From Bacteroidales bacterium (GTDB lineage Bacteria; Bacteroidota; Bacteroidia; Bacteroidales; Muribaculaceae): 64,000 nucleotides of DNA. A program made the translations under genes and the position numbers. This document shows, in pieces, positions 18,437 to 26,813 of the stretch. Under the pieces are notes generated by a model. That model was given only the letters and a program-made list of their open reading frames with translations, did no database searches and had not been told where the DNA came from. The first letter of the stretch is position 1; each line of letters begins with the position of its first letter. The stretch lies in the NCBI GenBank assembly GCA_020860515.1, contig JAJBUG010000026.1, positions 1 through 64,000 of the forward strand, in the 5' to 3' direction.

Positions 18437-18768
18437 GGACTATCGAACTTCGAAATCCGCATCCCAGCAGGCGATGGTATTCAGGAATAGCGGGTCCGTG
18501 ACCTGCTGCCCATCCGGAGGGGAAATACCATCGCCTGATATCCCGCAGGTCGCGGACCCGCGGCTCCTGAAATGGTAGGCCTGATGGGGTTGATTTTCTC
18601 GAATTGTTGCAATTTTGTTAAATTTTCATAACAATGATAGAAATAGGAGAGGGGATGTCGGAGAAATGTAGTAATTTTGCATATTGAATTTTGCATGTGT
18701 TAATGCGGGGTTCATAACTGTATCTTACCTTAACATGCCAACCGGTCGTTTTTAACATCTTTTCTATC
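18437..18768. other. Gap between the R-M island and GH95 gene
   Basis: 332 bp without a supported gene. It holds the second boundary element (18468-18570) and a plus-strand -7-like box TAATTTTG at 18672-18679 that could serve the GH95 gene. A short open frame on the minus strand here has no recognisable content. Confidence 0.6.
18468..18570. repeat. Palindromic island-boundary element, copy 2 (interleaved inverted repeats)
   Basis: Arms at 18481-18506 and 18545-18570 pair over TCAGGA, GCGGGTCCG and GACCTGC. A second perfect 13-bp pair, CAGGCGATGGTAT (18468-18480) and ATACCATCGCCTG (18525-18537), is interleaved with the first in the order A-B-A'-B', the topology of a pseudoknot. The central CTGCCCATCCGGAGGGGAAA is the same as in copy 1. 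Confidence 0.85.
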
Positions 18769-21700
18769 ATGCCTATAGCACGTTTCATAAGCAAAGCTTT
18801 TTGCTGTTTGTCGCTACTCATCGCATCCCTCATTGTCAGCCCTTGCCATGCCTTGGCCGACGATAACTACCGCCATTCATCTGTGGCACTTCAGGGCGGA
18901 GCCTTGAATTATTGGAATACGTCATATCCATTTACATATCAAGGAGAGAATATTTGGACTTTAATTATTACCTTGCCTGTAGCTAATGGACAGTACACTG
19001 ATGTGGAGCCGAGAGTAAACGGTTCTACGGATTGGAAAATTACATCATCAGCTACAATGTCAGTGGGAACTCCTTATGATATCGTTCCTTCAAATGGTGC
19101 TGATTTACAACTTGATTCATCGCATTTTGGGAACACTTATAAAGTGACAATAGCTTTCACAAGTGAGTCCACTGGCAGCATGGTATGGGAGGAATATGTA
19201 GAAACTACTACAGTGAATTACTATATTCTTGATGGCAAGAGGAAAGAATTGACCTCAAACATCATCAAGATAAATTCGGAATATACTGACCATACTATTT
19301 ATTTCTGCCAAGAAACCACAGTATCTGGAGCCACCACTACCACTACGACTACATATTATGGTTTCCCCTCAGGCACTTCAATGACCAATGAGGAACTTTC
19401 CACTACACTGACAAAGGACTCAACAAATGCGTTGACTCTTCCTGGTGGAGATTATACATATACTATCAATGTAGGTGATCTCACTGACCTGCCTGATAGT
19501 CCCTCGGTAACTGTGACCCGTACCGCTGCGGTGCCTTATGTGACTGCTATCTATCTTAATGGGACAGAATATACTGATGGACAATATTACTTTGCTGCCG
19601 GCGCAACCTTGGCCTTTACCGCCCAGTTGTCGAATGGCTCTGTGGTATCCTATGACTCGTCAGAAAATATCAGCCTGACCGCAGGCTCATATACTTTGTT
19701 TCCAAATGGCACAGGCACAATCACGCTTCCTGCCGACGCTACAGATTATATCTATACCTTGTCGCTAACTCGCAATGCAGATGATTCGGAATGGATTCTA
19801 ATTGTAACTACTCAAATAGATCCCGACAAAGAGAAAAAAGCCGCATTGTCATCAACCCTAACCAATGCAATTATTTCGGGGTTAGGAAGCACCTATACGC
19901 CTGAGGATCCGCTGACTATATGGTTCACTGATAATTCAACTAACAACAGCAGCGCACCAATTCAAGCTTATGGTGACTGCTACACCCATTCATTTTGCTT
20001 AGGCAATGGAAAAATGGGTGTGTCGTGGTTTGGCACTACAACAGATAAGATACTTATCAATGATAAAACCTATTTTCTTGGCACACGAGATGAAAATTAT
20101 GATTTGCCAGGTCAGGTAGCCGAGGCTAATGGACCAAATTTCTGTCCATTAGGTTATATTCTGATGGCTCAGACTGGAGCTTCAAATCCATCGCAGATTC
20201 GTGAATTAAATCTTACGAATGGTGTGTCAACTGTGCTCGCTGTAGAGAATGATGTTACGATAAGTAAAGAGATGCTTGTAAGCCTTGATGAAGATGCCAT
20301 GGTAATGCGCCTTACCAGCTATCCTGCCAATGGGTTGAATTTCACTTTTCAATTGGGAGATTATTCTGCTACTGGGGTCTCTTCAGGTTATTCAGTAGAG
20401 AACTCTGTAGCCATAGCTTCCTATTCACAATCAAAAACATATTCTACCGAAACCTATCCATTTGGCAGTAATCTTACATTTGAAGTATATCAGTCGGGTG
20501 GTAATCTATCAACAAGCGATGGCAAAGTCACCGTGACGGGGGCTTCTGAAATCTATGTAGTGTGCGTAGGTGTAACTGACTATGATATGGAAAAGGATCA
20601 TTTTCTTTCTGGAGAAACTGCTGATCAACTTGAGAGCCGAGCAAAAACCGCAGCTTCTTTAGTCATGACAAAATTGCAGAATGGTGGATGGGAAAGCATC
20701 TACAATGCCCATGTCGCAGAGTTTTCGACTGGCATGAATGCCTCTACGCTTACTCTCTCTGGTGCTAAGAACACTCAGACCGCTGATGCTATAAAGAGTG
20801 CTTATGATGCCATAGGTTATACCTCCACTGCAGCTAATGCCTCAGCTACTACTCGAATGGGCGACATGCTGCTTTATGCCATGGGCCGTTACATGCATTG
20901 GTCATCTTCGCGCGGTTCGACGGACCTCCCCTCAAATCTACAAGGCATTTGGGCCAGTGATAATGCCCCGTGGGGTTGTGACTACCATGCAAATATCAAC
21001 CTTCAGATGAACTATTGGAATGCCGAACCTACCAATCTTTCTTCTTCCCACATGCCTTTCCTTAACTACCAAAAAATTATGGCACAAAAGCGTTGGGGCG
21101 GTTATGCCAATAAGTTGGTTTCAGGCACTGGAGGTTGGACCATTCACTTGTTAAATACACCCTATGGCGGAGTTGGTACATATAATGGCAATTATGTAGA
21201 GGCTGCGGCATGGAACTGTTCGCATATTTGGCAGCATTATCTTTACACCCTTGATTATAACTTCTTGAAAGAGTTTTTCCCTACTATATGGGGTGCTACA
21301 AAATTCTATTTGGGATATTTGAAGAAAGATGATATGTGTACGAGTAATTCCGATCATTATATTATTCCTAATACCTATTCACCAGAGAACAATGGAGGTG
21401 GCGGTTATGCGGTGCATGCCCAGCAGTTAGTGTACGAACATCTTCGCTATACCCTTGAGGCCGCTTCAATTCTTGGCAGTGATGCTGGTCTTACTTCAGA
21501 TGAAATTTCTAAATTGGAGACTTACTTGACTAATATGGACACAGGTCTGCATCCTCAAAATGGTCTTCTTCAAGAATGGATTGGTGTCAGCCCAAGTTCG
21601 AGTGACACACACCGCCATCTATCACATCTGATGTGCCTTTATCCTTTGGCCCAGGTTAGTCCTTATGACAAAGATCTTACTAACTTCAATGCCGCTTATG

Positions 21701-23808
21701 GTTCGCTTTTGGTAAGAGGGGATACTGATGGTGGTGAAAATGCCGCTTGGAACACTGCCCACAAGATGACATGCTATGCGCGTGCTCGCAAGGGTGATTT
21801 GGCTATGCGCCAGTTAGCCTATGGAATGTCAGCAAGATTTGCTCCAACTTTCCGCTCTCTAAATAAGATAAATATCTTCCAAATTGAGGGAGGAGCGGGT
21901 GTGTCGGCGGCGATGGCTGAGATGCTGGCGCAAGGTATTCGAGGCGTATTCTCAGGGGACAACCAATATGGATTTATTGATGTGGCGCCTGCGTTGCCTG
22001 CTACCTCTTGGCCAACAGGCCAAGTCACTGGCCTAAAGACCCAAGGCAACTACCAAGTGGACTTGAAATGGGAGGACGGCATTGTGCAGGAAATAAAGAT
22101 TACAGCCTGTGCCGACAGCCCACTGCCCTTCTATGTTTGCTATGACAAAGCCATGGGCGATGCCACTAATGGCGTTTATCTTGTGGATACCCAGTACTCG
22201 GTGTCAGAGCGATCAAGCGGCTTGACGCGCGTTGATATGACCTCCGCTGAGATCGCTGCCATCACAGATGGCGCCTACACCTGGAAATTCCAGCCATCGG
22301 CTAAGGGAGATTATGTGGTGATTACTCGCGGTAACACCGACGATCCAATCGTTGTAGAGCCTGACCCCGAACCTGACTCAGTAATCGTGTTGTTTGAAGC
22401 CGACGATAAGGAGATTGTGCCAAATGATGGTTGTAAAATCAAGGACACGGATGGAAATGTGGTGGCAGTTATGATGTTTGGCGCCAAAGATGTGCCAGTA
22501 CTAAAAAACGATACGAGTTTTGAGAGAACCGTGATGAAATGGAATCCTGCTACTTTAAATTATGATGAAACCCACAATGAATCTGTTGATAATTATTACT
22601 CCCCTACTATAGGCGCAGCGGAGCCTACTATAGACGCAGAGGATCCCACCACTGATTCTTGGGTCGCATATACCGAGGTTAATGGCTTTGCTTCAAATAG
22701 CAATGCAAAAGATGGAGGCCTATTCTTAGCTCCAGTCGGTGGCAATTTCTTGCGTTTTGAGCCAATGAATAAGGGTATCCTCAAGGTTTGGGTAAGTTGT
22801 GCCAATACCACCAGTACAGATGCTGTTTACGTCCTCGATGAATTTGGTCGCAGACAAACTTTTGAAAGAACAATTCAAAATCAGCGCATGTGCATCACAA
22901 TAGACGTCAAAGCAGGCAAGAGTTATTATGTGGCGCCATATAATGATATGATTGGCTTCGTGGCCATGGAGTATGATTATGTTGCCACCGACAAAGAGGT
23001 TACGATTGATGAAACCTCCACGCTACCTCCAATGAAAGATGACGAGACCTACTCTGTAACGCTTGGCCGCACATTCACCCCCGGGTACTGGCATCCAATA
23101 GTGCTGCCTTTCTCGGTTAGCGAGTCGATGATGAGGAAAGTGTTTGGTGAGAATGTGGCAGTGCTTTATTGCGACCCATTCTATAATTCTAAATCCGATG
23201 ATTCGTCGGCTGATTACTATTCATCGATGAAGCCGGCAGTTGAGGATTCTCGGCTTGCATTTACCCGTCACCATTATCAGATGCTCTTGGCCAATGTTCC
23301 AGCCTTTATATGTCCGTCGGAGCCAATCACAAATCCAGTCGTGCTAAGCAATGTCACTTATGAGAATGGCAGTAGCCATGCGATGGATCAATTCATTTAT
23401 GGCTCGGATGGCGTAGCCAGCTATAAAATTGGTGGCGGATATGTGATTAATGGCTCGCTAAGCCCACGGACCCTTACAGGCGAGGTCTATTATATCAGCA
23501 ATTCAGGCGGCACTGACAATGTGGCATCAGTTTATCATTCAAACCAAGGTGTAAACTTTAAGGGTATGCGCGCGTGGATTGAGCCAGCTGCTAACGCCAC
23601 TAATCCAGTGCCTCTGCGCACAGTGGCATTCAATCAGTTTGATGATAGTGAAAGCGCTGCATTGCATGATATTCTGAGTGATGAATTGACTTTAAGCAGA
23701 GATGAGAACGTTTATGACATTACTGGCCGCATCGTGGGCAATGGCTCCTTGCAAGGCTTAGCCCCAGGCATCTACATCTATCGCGGCCAAAAGATAGCAA
23801 TCAAGTAA
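18769..23808 (+). CDS. Secreted GH95-family glycoside hydrolase, multidomain
   Basis: A 1679-residue exported enzyme of family GH95 (alpha-L-fucosidase or alpha-L-galactosidase). A signal peptide (about 1-31) is followed by ~340 residues of threonine-rich beta-type sequence I cannot assign, then the GH95 module (about 385-1130). It has the NIN pair (N742, N744) in HANINLQMNYW and the likely acid E873 in YSPEN. The usual FQIDGNFG-type motif is FQIEGGAG here, so the conserved aspartate is a glutamate (E1040), which may alter activity. About 500 further residues end in VYDITGRIV and GIYIYRGQKIAIK, resembling a type IX secretion sorting tail. More AT-rich than its neighbours. Confidence 0.87.
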   Translation: MPIARFISKAFCCLSLLIASLIVSPCHALADDNYRHSSVALQGGALNYWNTSYPFTYQGENIWTLIITLPVANGQYTDVEPRVNGSTDWKITSSATMSVGTPYDIVPSNGADLQLDSSHFGNTYKVTIAFTSESTGSMVWEEYVETTTVNYYILDGKRKELTSNIIKINSEYTDHTIYFCQETTVSGATTTTTTTYYGFPSGTSMTNEELSTTLTKDSTNALTLPGGDYTYTINVGDLTDLPDSPSVTVTRTAAVPYVTAIYLNGTEYTDGQYYFAAGATLAFTAQLSNGSVVSYDSSENISLTAGSYTLFPNGTGTITLPADATDYIYTLSLTRNADDSEWILIVTTQIDPDKEKKAALSSTLTNAIISGLGSTYTPEDPLTIWFTDNSTNNSSAPIQAYGDCYTHSFCLGNGKMGVSWFGTTTDKILINDKTYFLGTRDENYDLPGQVAEANGPNFCPLGYILMAQTGASNPSQIRELNLTNGVSTVLAVENDVTISKEMLVSLDEDAMVMRLTSYPANGLNFTFQLGDYSATGVSSGYSVENSVAIASYSQSKTYSTETYPFGSNLTFEVYQSGGNLSTSDGKVTVTGASEIYVVCVGVTDYDMEKDHFLSGETADQLESRAKTAASLVMTKLQNGGWESIYNAHVAEFSTGMNASTLTLSGAKNTQTADAIKSAYDAIGYTSTAANASATTRMGDMLLYAMGRYMHWSSSRGSTDLPSNLQGIWASDNAPWGCDYHANINLQMNYWNAEPTNLSSSHMPFLNYQKIMAQKRWGGYANKLVSGTGGWTIHLLNTPYGGVGTYNGNYVEAAAWNCSHIWQHYLYTLDYNFLKEFFPTIWGATKFYLGYLKKDDMCTSNSDHYIIPNTYSPENNGGGGYAVHAQQLVYEHLRYTLEAASILGSDAGLTSDEISKLETYLTNMDTGLHPQNGLLQEWIGVSPSSSDTHRHLSHLMCLYPLAQVSPYDKDLTNFNAAYGSLLVRGDTDGGENAAWNTAHKMTCYARARKGDLAMRQLAYGMSARFAPTFRSLNKINIFQIEGGAGVSAAMAEMLAQGIRGVFSGDNQYGFIDVAPALPATSWPTGQVTGLKTQGNYQVDLKWEDGIVQEIKITACADSPLPFYVCYDKAMGDATNGVYLVDTQYSVSERSSGLTRVDMTSAEIAAITDGAYTWKFQPSAKGDYVVITRGNTDDPIVVEPDPEPDSVIVLFEADDKEIVPNDGCKIKDTDGNVVAVMMFGAKDVPVLKNDTSFERTVMKWNPATLNYDETHNESVDNYYSPTIGAAEPTIDAEDPTTDSWVAYTEVNGFASNSNAKDGGLFLAPVGGNFLRFEPMNKGILKVWVSCANTTSTDAVYVLDEFGRRQTFERTIQNQRMCITIDVKAGKSYYVAPYNDMIGFVAMEYDYVATDKEVTIDETSTLPPMKDDETYSVTLGRTFTPGYWHPIVLPFSVSESMMRKVFGENVAVLYCDPFYNSKSDDSSADYYSSMKPAVEDSRLAFTRHHYQMLLANVPAFICPSEPITNPVVLSNVTYENGSSHAMDQFIYGSDGVASYKIGGGYVINGSLSPRTLTGEVYYISNSGGTDNVASVYHSNQGVNFKGMRAWIEPAANATNPVPLRTVAFNQFDDSESAALHDILSDELTLSRDENVYDITGRIVGNGSLQGLAPGIYIYRGQKIAIK

Positions 23809-23817
23809 TTTGTGGGT

Positions 23818-23854
23818 CCATTTAGGAGCAGGTCAAAGGCCTGCTCCTAAATGG
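23818..23854. terminator. Bidirectional terminator between GH95 and GH92 genes
   Basis: CCATTTAGGAGCAGG and CCTGCTCCTAAATGG form a perfect 15-bp stem with a 7-base loop, placed between two convergent stop codons. Confidence 0.85.
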
Positions 23855-23855
23855 A

Positions 23856-26576
23856 TCATTGAACGAAAGTCCAGTTGATATTGAGGGGATTGTTTTGCAT
23901 TTCGATAATGAGAGGTAATTCATTAGAGTTTAGCACTCGAATGAGGCAATCATTATTAACTAATGTGATACTCTTATCATTAATTTCTATGACTTGAAAT
24001 TCGCTTTCATCGATATTGTAAACCCCAGTTGAGCGTGCTTCCCTGAGCATATCTTCAGACAGAATCAAGAAAGTGGCATCGTCGGGTGTGACTTTAACCT
24101 TGCCATTCTCGGGCATGGGGTAGGTGAGGCGCACTCCATGTCGCCGAGCCTCAGCCGGAATTAGCACTGATGATTTTTGCAAAGCCCCATTGCGCATAAT
24201 CTCCAATGCAATGCGCAAATTGCCATCTTCATCGGTTATCGTGGCCTCGAATCTTCGAGTCTGGCCATATAGCTTGAACGTAAATCTGCCCTCTATCAAG
24301 GTATCTGCCTTTATGGCAGAATCCCCCGGAAGCATTAGCTTACCCCAAGCTCCTGGCTCAGAAGCCATATTCAATTCTAATTTGCCCCCAGCCAAGATGT
24401 CGGCATGACGGATTGCACTCCATGGATAATCCTTGCCGTTGAGAGTGGCTGACACGATGCATCGACTATCTTCGCTTAACTCAGGAGCCAATATCTCAAA
24501 AGTCGTACCCACCGACGTTAGCAGTTTGGTGCTCTTTACTTCAGGCGTGTGTATCAGATAATAGTCATGGCCAGCGTTGGGGTAAAGCCCAATCATGTGG
24601 AACGCCAGCCACGACGACATTGCCCCCGAATCATCATTGCCTGGCAATCCATTAGCGCTGTCATTATAGCTGCGCTGTAAAATCTCATGCACACGGTCGC
24701 TGGTGCGATCGGGTAGGCCAATCCAATGATAAAGGCAAGGCGTAAGGAATGAAGGTTCATTGTTTACATTGTAAAAGCCTTGGTCGAAGAATGAGTCAAG
24801 GCGCTTCTCAAACTCTTTCCGACCACCACATTTTGTAATCAAGCCGGGCACATCATGTGGCATGCTCAGAGAATATTCCCATGAGGTACCCTCGTAGAAA
24901 AATGTTCCCCACCATTTTACATGCCATGGTCCCTCGATGATATCGGGACGATATTGAAAGGTGTCGAGTTGTCCGTGACCTTGTCCATAGGGAATTTCAT
25001 CAAGCCATCTGCCAAGACTGTCGCGAGGCATTATGAAACCTCTGATGCCAAAATGCTCGTAATCATCTCGCCAAAGATTCTTCCAATTGTTGGCTCGCTT
25101 GGCATATTTCTCTGCTATATCGGGATGATTTAAGCCGTTGGCTACTGTGGCGATGGCATGGTCGCAAAGGCTGTATTCAACTGTGCGATTGCCAGCTCGG
25201 TCGATTCCGTAAGGAATATACCCTAATGAATTATACTCTTCCAAGCCTCCTCGCCCCTCGGCCTCATCATCTTCTGGTGCAACTTCGGCATCGCGGATCA
25301 TTGCAGCCAATGCTTTCTCATAGTCAATGTCCTTTAAGCCTTTCACCCAAGCGTCAGCCACTGCCACCTCTCCATTCGACCCTCCCTGGGTGCGACCATT
25401 GCTGTTGCCGCTTCGAGCGTCAGGCATGTAGCCTTCGTGCTCGGCAATGTCGATTAGGCTGCGCACCATATCAGCCTGTCGCTGCTCGTCAATCAGAGTA
25501 ATTAGAGGCATAGAAGTGCGGTAAGTGTCCCAAATCGCATAATAATCATCATAATAAGGCTCATCGCTGTTCCATTTTGGATTCTCGCCAGTGCGGACAA
25601 CAGGCATTATCATTGTGTGATAGAGAGCAGTGTAATACATTCGCTTTTGTGCTTCGCTGCTTCCCTCGTCTATTGTAAGACGCGACAAAAGGTCTTCCCA
25701 TTGGGCCACAGCGTCGGCTCTCACTTGGTCAAAGCTCTTGTGTGCTATCTTTTCCATATTGGCGCGTGCCTGCTCCACGCTTAGAAAGGAAATGCCAACT
25801 CTGAGCAGCGCCTCGGCATTGTCGATGCCCACCACTATGCCGCTTTTTATATTGTTGTTTGCTGCGCTTGCCTCAGTATCAGCACCCCATCGAAAAAGCT
25901 CGGTGACAGGTTGGTTAATCTGAGCGTAGAAATGCACGGAGTAGGGGGCTCCATTGTTCCAGCCACCGCTGATAGTAGTGCTTCCAGCTATGGCATTGTC
26001 GCCTTCAAGCCAAATGGCTGATCCCTCGAATTGCTGGGCCTCGCGAGCATTTGGCTCAGGCTGTTCGCCTAAAAAGAAACCTGCATCAATCACCAATCCA
26101 TGCACTCCCGAATCGGGATATAGGATTCGGTACATTGAGGCCCGTTCACTTGTTGTAACTTCAATTTTAATGCCGCTGCTTTCCAGTTCTGTTTCATAAT
26201 ATGCCAATGCTACATTCTCATATTTGCGTTGGTCAACCCAAAAGGCTTCATTTTCATCCTCAGGCTGTGAAAAAGCAAACCCCTCCGTCACATTCACAGG
26301 CATCACCAGCACATTGCCGTACTTTGGCCCTCCGCCTGTGCCGCTGACATGTGTTTGTGAAAAACCATTGAGTTGAGCTGGCATGGGAAGCCAGCCGCTG
26401 TTCTGCTGATTAGTGCAGTCGGGGCCAGGCTTTGCCATCCCGAATGGGCATGATGGGCCTATAAACGTGCGTCCCAAGCCCTCGGTGCCAATTTTTGGAT
26501 CCACATATTGGTTCACTTGGGCGCCAGCCTCAGTATATAATACAAGGAGTAATAAATTCGCAAGGATCGCTTTCAT
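23856..26576 (-). CDS. GH92 alpha-mannosidase, exported
   Basis: Calcium-dependent exo-alpha-mannosidase family GH92, active on alpha-1,2/1,3/1,6-mannosides of N-glycans or yeast mannan. About 906 residues from the chosen start. I chose the second ATG because the promoter -7 box (26602-26609) would leave the first ATG (26594) almost leaderless; the second begins directly with a signal peptide ending TEAGAQ. Family signatures are GTEGLG, the acid glutamate E607 in NNEPSFLTP and the aspartate pair D648-D649 in NDDSGAMSSW. Divergent from SusC/SusD and convergent with GH95. The exact linkage specificity cannot be read off. Confidence 0.92.
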   Translation of the reverse strand: MKAILANLLLLVLYTEAGAQVNQYVDPKIGTEGLGRTFIGPSCPFGMAKPGPDCTNQQNSGWLPMPAQLNGFSQTHVSGTGGGPKYGNVLVMPVNVTEGFAFSQPEDENEAFWVDQRKYENVALAYYETELESSGIKIEVTTSERASMYRILYPDSGVHGLVIDAGFFLGEQPEPNAREAQQFEGSAIWLEGDNAIAGSTTISGGWNNGAPYSVHFYAQINQPVTELFRWGADTEASAANNNIKSGIVVGIDNAEALLRVGISFLSVEQARANMEKIAHKSFDQVRADAVAQWEDLLSRLTIDEGSSEAQKRMYYTALYHTMIMPVVRTGENPKWNSDEPYYDDYYAIWDTYRTSMPLITLIDEQRQADMVRSLIDIAEHEGYMPDARSGNSNGRTQGGSNGEVAVADAWVKGLKDIDYEKALAAMIRDAEVAPEDDEAEGRGGLEEYNSLGYIPYGIDRAGNRTVEYSLCDHAIATVANGLNHPDIAEKYAKRANNWKNLWRDDYEHFGIRGFIMPRDSLGRWLDEIPYGQGHGQLDTFQYRPDIIEGPWHVKWWGTFFYEGTSWEYSLSMPHDVPGLITKCGGRKEFEKRLDSFFDQGFYNVNNEPSFLTPCLYHWIGLPDRTSDRVHEILQRSYNDSANGLPGNDDSGAMSSWLAFHMIGLYPNAGHDYYLIHTPEVKSTKLLTSVGTTFEILAPELSEDSRCIVSATLNGKDYPWSAIRHADILAGGKLELNMASEPGAWGKLMLPGDSAIKADTLIEGRFTFKLYGQTRRFEATITDEDGNLRIALEIMRNGALQKSSVLIPAEARRHGVRLTYPMPENGKVKVTPDDATFLILSEDMLREARSTGVYNIDESEFQVIEINDKSITLVNNDCLIRVLNSNELPLIIEMQNNPLNINWTFVQ

Positions 26577-26601
26577 GATTGTGATTGGTTGCATTGTGGT
26601 G

Positions 26602-26633
26602 CAAAGTTAATAATTTTATCCATTAAATTGCAA
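26602..26633 (-). promoter_or_regulatory. Promoter of the GH92 gene
   Basis: On the minus strand, TTG (26631-26633), a 21-bp spacer and TAACTTTG (26602-26609) match the Bacteroidota housekeeping consensus. The -33 box lies inside an 11-bp motif TTGCAAATTTG (26628-26638) that recurs inverted at the susC promoter. Confidence 0.7.
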
Positions 26634-26702
26634 ATTTGTAGAGTAATTGTTAATTATTACGCAAATTTTAGTTAATAAAGCATATTTATGTATAATTATT
26701 TG

Positions 26703-26713
26703 TAAATTTGCAA
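26703..26713 (+). promoter_or_regulatory. susC -7 box within an inverted operator-like repeat
   Basis: TAAATTTG (26703-26710) fits the -7 consensus. TAAATTTGCAA (26703-26713) is a 10/11 inverted match to TTGCAAATTTG at 26628-26638, so both divergent promoters carry the same site. I infer a shared regulator. Confidence 0.45.
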
Positions 26714-26813
26714 CTCAAAATCATCGCTCTCCTTAAATAGCAATACCTTGCATTAGAAACAAAAGCCAATCATTAGTAACTTAACCTTATAATATTACCT
26801 AAACAGTAAGCAA

